DNA of 64,000 nt, taken from an uncultured Spirochaetia bacterium (GTDB lineage: Bacteria > Spirochaetota > Spirochaetia > SZUA-6 > Bin103). Below the pieces are notes generated by a model. The model saw nothing but the letters and a program-made list of their open reading frames with translations, had not been told where the DNA came from and did not search any database. The translations under genes and the position numbers were made by a program. Of the stretch, positions 32,163 to 40,643 are shown piece by piece. The stretch is taken from contig CATQHW010000002.1 of the NCBI GenBank assembly GCA_958296075.1, forward strand, positions 744,001 through 808,000. Reading direction: 5' to 3'. Every line of letters starts with the position of its first letter. The stretch's first letter is position 1.

Positions 32163-34742
32163 ATGGCCAAACCTCGCCCACCGGGAGGACCTCGCCGGCA
32201 AGGTGCGCCGGCGCTGGTGCAGGCGCCGTCTGCTCATGATACGTTTGATCCGGCAGATATGCAACCGGACGTTGCAGGGCTCGCAGACCCTGGTCAGGAA
32301 GTGGAACGGATTCCCGTCTCCATCAACTACGACATCATCCATCTGTTCTCGGAGGGTCTCTATCGAAGCCCGCACAAGGCCATCGAGGAACTGGTAAGCA
32401 ACGGATATGACGCGGGCGCTCGACGAGTCCACGTCCTGCTGCCGGAGCAGCCGGATGGGGACGCGACCGGCTCCTCGGCCTTCCTGTGGGTGATCGACGA
32501 CGGCCAAGGGATGGACGCGACTGGATTCCGTCAACTCTGGCGCGTTGCGGACTCGAACAAGGCCGGACCACTGCCGACCGGCCGAGCTCCGATCGGGCAG
32601 TTCGGTATCGGCAAGCTGGCAGCGTACGTGCTCGCCTGGAAGCTGACGCACGTCAGCCGCGTGGAAGGAAGGCTGTTGTTGACGTCGATGGATTTTCACC
32701 AAGTCGTCGGACGACGCCAGACTCATGCTGCCGACCCGGTTCGCGTTTCTCTGCGCGACGTGGACGAATCGACCGCAAAGTCGCTCCTGGCGGACGTGGA
32801 ACGACGTGATCCCGCCGCCTGGGCACTCATGTTCGATAACGCTGCCAGCCGCACGTGGACGGCGGCGGGACTGACCGACTTCAAGGAGCTATACGACAAG
32901 CTGTCGCCCGGCAGGCTGCGGTGGGTTCTGAGCACCGGACTTCCGCTCCACACGGATTTCGAGATCCGACTGAACGCCGAGTCGGTAGCCTCCAGCAAGG
33001 AGGAGCTACCCGAGATCAAGAGGATCGTTCTTGGCAGCAAGGACGATACCGCCGCGATCTCCCTCGGACTGAGCACGGACTTCGGTGGCGTACAGCTTCC
33101 CGGCATCGGGGTCGTCTCCGGCAGCGCCCGCATCTGCGAAAGGCAACTCAATACCGGGAGGTCGGAGCAGCTTGGACGCAGCAACGGATTCTTCATTCGC
33201 GTTCGCGGGCGCGTGATCAACCTGGAGGATGAACTGTTCGGCCTGGAGCCGCTCAACCACGCTGCATGGCGGCGCTTTGCCCTGGAAGTCGACGTGGACG
33301 GGCTGCGGAACCATCTGCTTTCCTCCCGAGAGGGCGTACGAGACTCGAACGACATTCAGCGCTTCAGAGAATACCTGCGCGGGGTCTTCAACGTGTGCCG
33401 ATCAGCGTACGAGGCGTGGAACCGAAGCATGAACGAGGACCTGGACATCAGGCAACTGCTTTCGGACGAACCGAGCGGACACGTCACGGAACCTCTCGTT
33501 CACAGCGTACGCAAAGCGGTGGAAGCCGGGGAGGACTCCTTCTACATCAAGATTCCGGAGGAAGTAGAGGGAATAACGAAGGAAACCCGTGCCACCTGGC
33601 TACGAGGATGCGAGGATGAGATAACCAAGTCGCCCATCGATCAAACGAAATTCGAACGCCACGGACCGAACGCACCCGCGATTCGCTACGATCCCGCTAC
33701 TCGAATCCTGGTGATCAACTCGGATCACCCGTTCGTGGACAAGCTCACGGGCGGCGATAAGAAGCGCGATCCGGCCAAGGTGTTTGCATCTTCGGAGGTG
33801 TTGCTGGAAGGCCAACTCGAAGATCATGGAATGGGTCCGGTGGCGGTGTCGGACTTTCTGAGAGATCGTGACCGGACGCTTCGGCTTACCGCCGGCAACG
33901 CACCGCCGACCGCGGCCGCGGTGATGCGCTGGCTCGGGGCTGCGGTGCGTGATCCTGCAGCACTCGAGCAGGCAACCGGTGCAGCCTTTCAGGTCCTGGG
34001 GTTCGAATATCAACGAATGGGCGGCACTGCGTCCGGGCCTGATGGGATACTCCAGGCCCGCCTCGGCAGGCATAAGAAGACTCTTGCGGATTACTGCCTG
34101 GTCTATGATGCCAAGCAGACCGACCAGCAGGCAGTCCCGGCCGACAGGATCGATCTTGCGAGCCTGGAAGAGTTCCGCAAACGCAACAGGGCCGACTTCG
34201 GATTCTTCATGGCGACCGCATATGCGGCCGAAGACGACCCTGCCGGCGCTCTCAATCGGAGACTCGCGGACGACGCGTTTCGGTTTCTGACGTTGCTCAA
34301 AGTCGAACATCTGCGTCGTCTGGTCTGGCTGCACTACCGTCATGGCGTTACGCTCACCGAACTGCGCTCGCTGTTCGAGCAGGCGGGGCCGGTCTCGGAA
34401 GTAGATGCGTGGCTCGCTGGCCTGGAGAAAAGGCTTCAGCTAAGCCACATTCCGGTTCGCGATCTCCTCGAGGCCCTGGAACGCGAAAAACACGACCCGA
34501 AGGCAGCGCCGAACGTCATGACGGTCCGTGCGAAGCACGCGGCATTTCAAGAATTCGAGCCGGAGCGCCTCGTCGCCCGACTCAAGGCAGTTGAAGGCAT
34601 CATCGGCATCCGATGGATCGAAGTGGATGATTCGCGTGACGTGAACCTGCATCAGACCGCAACGCAGATCCTGGAAGAACTCCAGCGCGGTATCGACGGG
34701 CTTGCCGCGCAGGCGAACGAAGAGGTGCGGAAGACCGCCTGA
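32163..34742 (+). CDS. GHKL (MutL/MORC-like) ATPase with a C-terminal PD-(D/E)XK nuclease-like domain
   Basis: From the ATG at 32163 the protein has 859 residues. A GTG at 32118 is an alternative. The Bergerat ATP-binding fold is clear: N-box AIEELVSNGYDA (73-84), DDGQG (112-116) and GQFGIGK (145-151). A central part (NGFFIRVRGRVINLEDELFG) resembles the transducer domain of MutL/Hsp90-like proteins. Around residues 613-660, EYQRMG, GPDG (Asp627) and LVYDAKQ (Asp649-Ala-Lys651) form a credible PD-(D/E)XK nuclease core. The stop overlaps the methyltransferase start (TGATG), implying coupled translation. Prokaryotic MutL/MORC-type ATPases linked to DNA methylases have been described as predicted restriction systems. 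The exact mechanism here is inferred. Confidence 0.75.
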   Translation: MAKPRPPGGPRRQGAPALVQAPSAHDTFDPADMQPDVAGLADPGQEVERIPVSINYDIIHLFSEGLYRSPHKAIEELVSNGYDAGARRVHVLLPEQPDGDATGSSAFLWVIDDGQGMDATGFRQLWRVADSNKAGPLPTGRAPIGQFGIGKLAAYVLAWKLTHVSRVEGRLLLTSMDFHQVVGRRQTHAADPVRVSLRDVDESTAKSLLADVERRDPAAWALMFDNAASRTWTAAGLTDFKELYDKLSPGRLRWVLSTGLPLHTDFEIRLNAESVASSKEELPEIKRIVLGSKDDTAAISLGLSTDFGGVQLPGIGVVSGSARICERQLNTGRSEQLGRSNGFFIRVRGRVINLEDELFGLEPLNHAAWRRFALEVDVDGLRNHLLSSREGVRDSNDIQRFREYLRGVFNVCRSAYEAWNRSMNEDLDIRQLLSDEPSGHVTEPLVHSVRKAVEAGEDSFYIKIPEEVEGITKETRATWLRGCEDEITKSPIDQTKFERHGPNAPAIRYDPATRILVINSDHPFVDKLTGGDKKRDPAKVFASSEVLLEGQLEDHGMGPVAVSDFLRDRDRTLRLTAGNAPPTAAAVMRWLGAAVRDPAALEQATGAAFQVLGFEYQRMGGTASGPDGILQARLGRHKKTLADYCLVYDAKQTDQQAVPADRIDLASLEEFRKRNRADFGFFMATAYAAEDDPAGALNRRLADDAFRFLTLLKVEHLRRLVWLHYRHGVTLTELRSLFEQAGPVSEVDAWLAGLEKRLQLSHIPVRDLLEALEREKHDPKAAPNVMTVRAKHAAFQEFEPERLVARLKAVEGIIGIRWIEVDDSRDVNLHQTATQILEELQRGIDGLAAQANEEVRKTA

Positions 34743-35908
34743 TGACGCTTTCGGCCATCCATCCGTTTCCCGCCAGGATGGCGCCGGAGCTTGCCCGGCG
34801 TTGGCTCGACGCGGTTCCGGCAGGGGGGAGGGTACTCGACCCGATGTGCGGTTCGGGAACAGTGGCCCGCGCCGCAGTGGAGGCGGGACTTCCGTGCGTC
34901 GGTACCGACGTGGATCCGTTGGCCGTGCTGATCGCGCGTGTGTGGACGACACCGCTGGAAGTGGCGAGAATCCCCGGTGATGCGGCGGATCTCGTACGAG
35001 AGGCCGAAGCGCTTTCCGAACGACACGTGGAACAAACCACGGATCCGGCAACGAGACGCTTCATTTCCTACTGGTTCGCCCCGCCGCAGGAGTCGGAGCT
35101 GGCGCGGCTCGCCACCTTGCTGGGCCGCCGGACGGGTCCGATCAAGGGCGCGCTCGCGGTTGCGCTGAGCCGTATCATCGTGTCCAAGGAGATGATGGCG
35201 TCCCTGGCGCGCGATACCTCCCACAGCCGCCCCCACAAGGTGGCGCAGTCCAATGACTTCGACGTCTACGCCGGGTTCCTGCGCTCCGCGCGATACGTAG
35301 CCAGGCGACTCGAACCAGGCAAGATCAGATCTCAAGCTGACATTCGCCGCGCGGACGCGCGCACGCTCGGCGATATCGAAGACGCGAGCTTCGACCTCGT
35401 GCTCACGTCTCCGCCGTACCTCAATGCCATCGACTACTTGCGCGGCCATCGGTTGGCGCTGGTGTGGTTGGGTTACGAATTGGCGCCGCTGAGCGCGATC
35501 CGATCGACCAGCGTCGGATCGGAGCGGATCATGCCGGAGACCGACGCGCTTCGAAGCGTCGAACGTTTCGTGATCGGCCCGCAGAATTCACGGTTCGCTC
35601 CCCGGCACCTCGGTTGGTTACGGCGTTACGCCTCCGACATGCACGACGTACTTCGGCAACTCGCGCGGGTCATCAAGCGGAGCGGCCGGGTGGTGCTGGT
35701 GCTGGGCAACTCCTTCCTGCGCGGCGCGGTCATCGACAACGCACGGCTCATCGAATCACTTGCCCGGACCGTCGGCTTCGAAGCCGATGAGCGGCTGGTG
35801 AGGGAGATTCCCGCCCGGCGTCGGTACCTCCCTCCGCCCGGAAAAGGTCGCAGCGCTCTGGATACCCGTATGCGAACCGAGACCGTGCTTGCGCTCACCA
35901 TGCGCTAG
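34742..35908 (+). CDS. Site-specific DNA methyltransferase (amino-methyltransferase, N4/N6 type)
   Basis: This 388-residue protein begins MTLSAIHPFPARMAPELARR. The AdoMet-binding motif VLDPMCGSGTVAR lies at 31-43, followed by GTDVDPLAV. The catalytic motif is LTSPPYLNAIDYLRGH (221-236). The order, with motif I before motif IV, and a TSPPY catalytic tetrapeptide, fit N4-cytosine or N6-adenine methylases. It would protect host DNA while the GHKL-nuclease partner upstream acts on unmodified or invading DNA. Translation is coupled to that partner by a one-base overlap. The IHPFPARM opening recurs among m4C-type enzymes (HPYPAKF). Recognition specificity cannot be read. Confidence 0.85.
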   Translation: MTLSAIHPFPARMAPELARRWLDAVPAGGRVLDPMCGSGTVARAAVEAGLPCVGTDVDPLAVLIARVWTTPLEVARIPGDAADLVREAEALSERHVEQTTDPATRRFISYWFAPPQESELARLATLLGRRTGPIKGALAVALSRIIVSKEMMASLARDTSHSRPHKVAQSNDFDVYAGFLRSARYVARRLEPGKIRSQADIRRADARTLGDIEDASFDLVLTSPPYLNAIDYLRGHRLALVWLGYELAPLSAIRSTSVGSERIMPETDALRSVERFVIGPQNSRFAPRHLGWLRRYASDMHDVLRQLARVIKRSGRVVLVLGNSFLRGAVIDNARLIESLARTVGFEADERLVREIPARRRYLPPPGKGRSALDTRMRTETVLALTMR

Positions 35909-36059
35909 GCGACCGGCTCCGGGAAATAGAACAGATTGAGGCAAGGGGCTCATGACCTGGGCAACCGGCGCGGGTGCGAGTCCTCCTTGACGAGGTGGGC
36001 CAATTTCGATAACACTGGGCAACTGTGAGGAATAGTCGTTGGACAGGTGGCGAAAGCGC

Positions 36060-36745
36060 ATGTCCGCCACAACCCCGCATTCTGCCGCCGTGAGCGTCTC
36101 GAATGACTTGCTGAGCGCGGTAGGCGACAGAAAGTTTGGAACCGTTCTGGCTGATCCGCCGTGGCAATTTCAAAATCGAACGGGGAAAGTCGCTCCGGAA
36201 CATCGGCGTTTGTCACGCTACTCGACCATGTCGTTCGAGAGCATAGGGAGGTTGCCGGTAGCGGACATCGTGACGGATTGCGCCACCTGTATCTTTGGGT
36301 TCCGAATGCGCTGCTGCCGTATGGATTGGACACGATGGAGCGGTGGGGGTTTACCTACAAGACCAATATCATCTGGTACAAAGTACGAAAGGACGGCGGT
36401 CCTGATCGTCGGGGAGTAGGATTCTATTTCCGCAATGTCACGGAGATCATTCTGTTCGGAATCCGCGGCCGCAACTGCCGGACACTGGCGCCGGGGAGAA
36501 GCCAGGAAAACATGATCATTTCTCAAAAGAGAGAGCACAGCAGAAAGCCCGATGAGCAGTTTGACCTCATCGAGTCCTGCAGTCCCGCGCCATTCATCGA
36601 GCTGTTCGCGCGGGGTACCAGACCCGGCTGGTTTACGTGGGGCGATCAAGCGCGCGACTACACGCCTGACTGGCAAACCTACGCGAATCATTCGCAATCG
36701 TCACGTCGTCAGCCCGAACTGTTCGCGAATACTCCTGGCTCCTGA
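36060..36745 (+). pseudogene. MT-A70-family adenine methyltransferase with a frameshift
   Basis: The first part reads from the ATG at 36060 (MSATTPHSAAVSVSNDLL) through FGTVLADPPWQFQNRTG, which holds the DPPW catalytic motif, to VADIVTDCAT. At about 36280 the family sequence continues in another frame (HLYLWVPNALLPYGLDTMER, WGFTYKTNIIWYK, EIILFGIRG, ESCSPAPFIELFARG), ending at a TGA at 36745. A single missing base explains the switch. The downstream half keeps a good family match, so the damage is recent or a sequencing error. MT-A70 enzymes methylate adenine in DNA or RNA and are frequent in phages and mobile elements. The last nine codons form part of a direct repeat found again at 50.49 kb. 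Confidence 0.8.
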
Positions 36746-36984
36746 ACGTGGATGCCGGAGACCGTTCTCCTGTCGAAATACGGTCCGGGGTCAACTCTGC
36801 TCGCCGGCGGCCTGTTCGGTGAACGTCGCGTCCAGCAACTCGTGGGCGCACGCCGGGTCGCTGTCGAAGGCGGTTGACCGCTCGTCCAACATTGTCGAAT
36901 ATCGTGCGGACGACGTTCGAGATGCAATGGGAGTTGCTCGCCGCGGTGTTTCAGGGTCTCTCCGAGGCGCAGGTGGTGGCGTTG
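36719..36984 (+). repeat. Imperfect direct repeat, left copy
   Basis: Three blocks match the segment at 50489-50685 in the same order and orientation. They are CTGTTCGCGAATACTCCTGG onward to 36761, then 36854-36926 (containing GTCGAAGGCGGTTGACCGCT and AACATTGTCGAATATCGTGC), then 36928-36984 (GAGTTGCT, TTCAGGGTCTC, GGTGGTGGCGTTG). This copy has about 90 extra bases between blocks one and two and lacks about 17 bases between blocks two and three. It covers the MT-A70 tail and the start of a DUF4143-type ATPase gene. Confidence 0.85.
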
Positions 36985-36987
36985 TAG
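36922..36987 (+). pseudogene. N-terminal stub of a DUF4143-type AAA ATPase gene
   Basis: The reading frame MQWELLAAVFQGLSEAQVVA, then Leu and TAG, corresponds to the start of the ATPase gene at 50608 (MQQTVPRRELLAAVVQGLAE, APVVALLG). It has an in-frame deletion after the second codon, and the sequence is interrupted just before the Walker A region. It is joined directly to a fragment of the methyltransferase gene. Non-functional. Confidence 0.75.
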
Positions 36988-37163
36988 TCCGCAGCGCCAA
37001 CCGGGCCGGCTTCGACGCCGCGGCGCAGGCCGCCATCGAGCACGCCGCTCCCAATCTCCGCCTGCACATGGCGTTGATCAGCCCGGACGGGGCGATGGAC
37101 GATCTGCTCAAGACCCAGCCGGGCAGTCAGATATTTTCGGTGTTCAGCGTTGACAACACCTGA
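36984..37163 (+). pseudogene. Displaced fragment of the mod gene 3' region
   Basis: One frame encodes VVRSANRAGFDAAAQAAIEH, NLRLHMALISPDGAMDDLLK and TQPGSQIFSVFS and then ends DNT and stop. The intact methyltransferase contains VVRNANRAGYDD...FDAAAQDAIENA...LRLHMALISPDAAMDDLLK...TQPGSQIFSVFS near 40050-40245. The fragment lacks about ten codons in its middle and stops where the intact gene continues with APRVVG. It is a partial duplicate lying about 3 kb upstream of the same sequence in the live gene. Confidence 0.85.
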
Positions 37164-37299
37164 AGATGCCATGATGCTACCCTCGTTGGAATGCCAAGCA
37201 CGATTGTGAGCCTTATCGATTCCGTACGGACTGGTGGAACGATCCATCAGCATAACCAAAGTAGGCCGTATCTTCCTGCTCCGCGAGAGGTGATCTGAT

Positions 37300-37473
37300 A
37301 TGACACTCGATCCTGGTTTTACGTTGCAGCTCGAGAGCGAACGGTATCGGTCTGTGGAGCAGTCGTTTTGTGGTCGTATCCTGAAGAAGAATAAACCGGT
37401 ACTCGCGAAGATAGCACAGCCGCAGGTCACGATCTTGCCGAGGCGCGGTAGTAGTACGAGCGGATCGAAGTAG
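37300..37473 (+). CDS. Small 57-residue protein gene at the head of the type III-like operon
   Basis: The ATG at 37300 is preceded by GAGAGGTGATCTGAT, whose AGGTGATC matches eight bases of the anti-Shine-Dalgarno tail at normal distance, one of the best sites in the window. The product is MTLDPGFTLQLESERYRSVE followed by QSFCGRILKKNKPVLAKIAQ and PQVTILPRRGSSTSGSK. It is basic at the C-terminus and has no known domain that I can recognise. Its TAG stop shares a base with the GTG start of the methyltransferase (TAGTG), so the two are translationally coupled. It could be a regulator, an anti-restriction safety factor or simply a leader peptide that loads ribosomes onto mod. Confidence 0.6.
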   Translation: MTLDPGFTLQLESERYRSVEQSFCGRILKKNKPVLAKIAQPQVTILPRRGSSTSGSK

Positions 37474-40400
37474 TGCCGCGCAAGAAGCAGACGGAAACGG
37501 ACAGCGGACACCAAGCCGGGTCGGTAGCGGCGCTCAAGTACGCCGCGAAGCGGAAGAACATTCCGCCGGCCGGCCTCGAAGCGCAGGGCGAGATCCGAGA
37601 GTCTCCCAAGGTCCGTTACGAGTTCAACCCGCACCTGCCGCCGGTGCTGCGCTCCTCGCCGGACGCAGCGACCGAGGACCGGCTGCCGGAGCTGTTGAGC
37701 GAAGCGACACGAAGGCCACTGTCGGAGACCGAGGCCGCATTGCTGGCGAAGGCGCTGCGGCGGCATGAGCCGTGGCTGGAGTGGAGCGGCAAACGGGAGC
37801 GGCCGTGGTTCGAGGTCGATCCGGTGGCGTTGCACATGCACGAACGGGTCTCCACGCAGGCGATCCTGCGGGTGCTCGCGCGTCAGGACCCGCAGCGCGA
37901 CCTGTTCGCCGATCCGCAACTCGACTACGCGCGAGCGGTGCAGTTCTACCGGCACGACGTGGACTGGGCGAACCGGATGATCCTCGGCGACTCGCTGCAG
38001 GTGATGGCCAGCCTCGCCCACCGCGAGGACTTGGCCGGCAAGGTGCAGATGATCTACCTCGACCCGCCCTACGGGATCAGGTTCGCGTCCAACTTCCAGC
38101 CGCAGCTCGGCCAGCGCGACGTCAAGGACCGCCGGCAGGACCTGACCCGCGAGCCGGAGATGGTCAAGGCGTACCGCGACACCTGGACGCTCGGCATCCA
38201 TTCCTACTTGGCCTATCTGCGGGACCGATTGGCGATGGCCTGCGAGCTGCTCAACGAAACCGGCAGTATCTTCGTTCAGATCAGCGACGAGAACCTGCAC
38301 CGCGTCCGCTGCGTGATGGACGAAGTGTTCGGGGCAAGGAATTTCTGTGCATTGATAGGGTACCAGAAGACGGGTGGATTCGCAACGGATCTGCTGCAGC
38401 GCAATTTCGATTACATTCTTTGGTACGCGAAAGAGAAACCCAAGATCAAGTTCGTCAAGATCTTTGCTGATGCACAGGTTTCTGAAAGTGACGCCGTGTT
38501 TTTCGACGCAATCGAAAAGCCATCTGGAGAAATCGAGATCGTCGCTCCGTCAAGGGCCGATCGAGTGACCAAGCTGGCTCCAGGGGAAAAACTGCTCTCC
38601 CGGAACCCCTGCAATTCTGACGGATATGTTGAGTCGTTACACTATGATTTCAAATTTGAAGGAACAAGCTACAAGCCTCCGCCTACCCGGCACTGGACGA
38701 CCGTCAAGGAAGGCATGGAACGCCTCAAGATCGCTGGTCGGCTCATCCTCAAGGGTAATACCGTACGATTTCGTCGGTACTGGGAGGACCACCCGGCTTC
38801 CGTAGTAGGCATCAACTGGACTGACACCGGGACCGGAGGTTTCGTCGGCGACGAAAAAACCTACGTGGTGCAGACGGACAGCCGCGCAATCGAACGCTGC
38901 CTTCTGATGACTACCGAGCCGGGCGATCTAGTGCTCGATCCGACTTGTGGCAGTGGCACCACCGCCCTAGTCGCGGAGCAGTGGGGGCGACGCTGGATCA
39001 CGATCGACACCAGCCGCGTGGCGCTGACGCTGGCCAAGCATCGGCTGATGACCGCCAAGTTCGATTACTACCGGCTGCGCGCGCTGAGCGCGGAGGACGT
39101 GGCGCGCAACCCGAATGGAACGTGGATCGAGGGAACGGACGGCAACGGCGGGCCGAACGGCAAGCGGCTGACCTTCGATTGCCGGATGGTGCCGCACATC
39201 ACGCTCAAGAGCATCGCCCGCAACACGTCGCTCGATCCGATCTTTGCTCGACACGAGCCGATCCTGGCTGAGGCGCTCGCGGGGCTGAACCGCGAGGGCG
39301 CCAAGGTCGCTGCGGAGACGAAACGGAAGCTGGTCGAGAAGCTGGTGGCCAAGCACCGCCGCGAGGGCGCCAACGCGGTCACCGGCGCTGACGTGCGGCG
39401 CTGGCTGCTGCCGGACACGCCGGCCGACTGGATCGTTCCCGTCGGCGCTCGCCGGCCGCTCAAAGCCGTCACCGTTCGGCAGGCTACCAAGTACCGCGCA
39501 CAGATTCCCACCGGGGCGTGGCCTGAGTGGCAGGCGCCGTTCGACGCCGATTCGGATTGGCCGAAGCCGCTGCAGGCGGCGCTGACCGCCTATCGCGCCG
39601 CGTGGCGCGCGAAGATGGAGGAGGTCAACGCCTGCATCGCCGCCAACGCCGACGTCGAGGAACTGGTCGACAAGCCGGAGATCGTCAAGGGCACCGTGCG
39701 CGTCGCCGGCCCGTTCACCATGGAAGGGGTGATCGCGCTCGAAGAAGGGCCGGACTCGCCCATCGGCGGCGCGCCGGACGAACTGGACAGCTTCGCGGAA
39801 GAGGACGGCGACGCGGCGGTTGCCAACGCCGAGGCGCATCTGGACAAGATGATCCGCTTGCTCAAGGCGAGCGGCGTCCAGTTCCCCGGCAACAGGAACC
39901 AGCAGTTCGAGCGGTTGGACCCGATCACTGGGGCGGCCCTGATCCATGCCGAAGGCGAGTGGCCGAACGGCGCCGGCGCCGCGCGTACGGTCGCCGTCAG
40001 CATTGGTCCGGAGGCCGGCAACGTCACGGCGTGGCAGGTCGAAGAGGTGGTCCGCAACGCCAACCGCGCCGGCTACGACGACGTCGTGTTCGCCGGCTTC
40101 GGCTTCGACGCGGCGGCGCAGGACGCAATCGAGAACGCCGCCCACCCGAAGCTCCGCCTGCACATGGCGCTGATCAGCCCGGACGCGGCGATGGACGATC
40201 TGCTCAAGACCCAGCCGGGAAGCCAGATATTTTCGGTGTTCAGCGCTCCGCGCGTGGTCGGCCCCACCCGCCAGGACGACGGTGAGTACGTGGTCGAGGT
40301 CGAAGGTATGGACGTCTACGACCCGGTGAGCAACACCCTCCACCCCACCGACCGGGAGCGCATCGCGGCGTGGTTCCTGGACACCGACTACGACGGCCGC

Positions 40401-40643
40401 ACCTTCTGCATCTGCCAAGCGTTCTTCCCCGACAAGAGCAAGTGGCGCCGGCTGGCCAAGGCGCTCGGCAGCACCGGCCTGGTGGACGAGGCCGCCTTCG
40501 ACGCCCTCAGCGGCCTGCGCAGCCTGCCGTTCCCGCCGCCTCCCGGCCGCCGGCCCGGCGAACCGTGGCGCATGGCCGTCAAGGTGATCGACCCCCGCGG
40601 CAACGAGGGCCTCCGCGTCCTGACCGTAGACCCATCCGCATGA
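37473..40643 (+). CDS. mod: Type III-like modification methyltransferase (Mod)
   Basis: From the GTG at 37473 the protein has 1056 residues. Motif IV, MIYLDPPYGIRFASNFQP (Asp197-Tyr200), precedes the AdoMet motif VLDPTCGSGTTALVAEQWG (Asp489), the order of beta-class amino-methylases such as type III Mod. KTGGFATDLLQRNFDYILWY and FVGDEKTYVVQTDSRAIERC are typical Mod segments. After residue 520 comes a long extension (GNVTAWQVEEVVRNANRAGY to VEGMDVYDPVSNTLHPTDRE) that is absent from short Mod proteins and may bind the partner. A fragment of this extension is duplicated upstream. It overlaps the AAA ATPase gene by four bases, and the res gene lies two genes downstream. Confidence 0.85.
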   Translation: MPRKKQTETDSGHQAGSVAALKYAAKRKNIPPAGLEAQGEIRESPKVRYEFNPHLPPVLRSSPDAATEDRLPELLSEATRRPLSETEAALLAKALRRHEPWLEWSGKRERPWFEVDPVALHMHERVSTQAILRVLARQDPQRDLFADPQLDYARAVQFYRHDVDWANRMILGDSLQVMASLAHREDLAGKVQMIYLDPPYGIRFASNFQPQLGQRDVKDRRQDLTREPEMVKAYRDTWTLGIHSYLAYLRDRLAMACELLNETGSIFVQISDENLHRVRCVMDEVFGARNFCALIGYQKTGGFATDLLQRNFDYILWYAKEKPKIKFVKIFADAQVSESDAVFFDAIEKPSGEIEIVAPSRADRVTKLAPGEKLLSRNPCNSDGYVESLHYDFKFEGTSYKPPPTRHWTTVKEGMERLKIAGRLILKGNTVRFRRYWEDHPASVVGINWTDTGTGGFVGDEKTYVVQTDSRAIERCLLMTTEPGDLVLDPTCGSGTTALVAEQWGRRWITIDTSRVALTLAKHRLMTAKFDYYRLRALSAEDVARNPNGTWIEGTDGNGGPNGKRLTFDCRMVPHITLKSIARNTSLDPIFARHEPILAEALAGLNREGAKVAAETKRKLVEKLVAKHRREGANAVTGADVRRWLLPDTPADWIVPVGARRPLKAVTVRQATKYRAQIPTGAWPEWQAPFDADSDWPKPLQAALTAYRAAWRAKMEEVNACIAANADVEELVDKPEIVKGTVRVAGPFTMEGVIALEEGPDSPIGGAPDELDSFAEEDGDAAVANAEAHLDKMIRLLKASGVQFPGNRNQQFERLDPITGAALIHAEGEWPNGAGAARTVAVSIGPEAGNVTAWQVEEVVRNANRAGYDDVVFAGFGFDAAAQDAIENAAHPKLRLHMALISPDAAMDDLLKTQPGSQIFSVFSAPRVVGPTRQDDGEYVVEVEGMDVYDPVSNTLHPTDRERIAAWFLDTDYDGRTFCICQAFFPDKSKWRRLAKALGSTGLVDEAAFDALSGLRSLPFPPPPGRRPGEPWRMAVKVIDPRGNEGLRVLTVDPSA

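Noticed and set aside
31700..32163. Complete IS3-type insertion sequence
   Set aside because: OrfA, the N-terminal half of OrfB and terminal inverted repeats are absent; only a C-terminal fragment is left.
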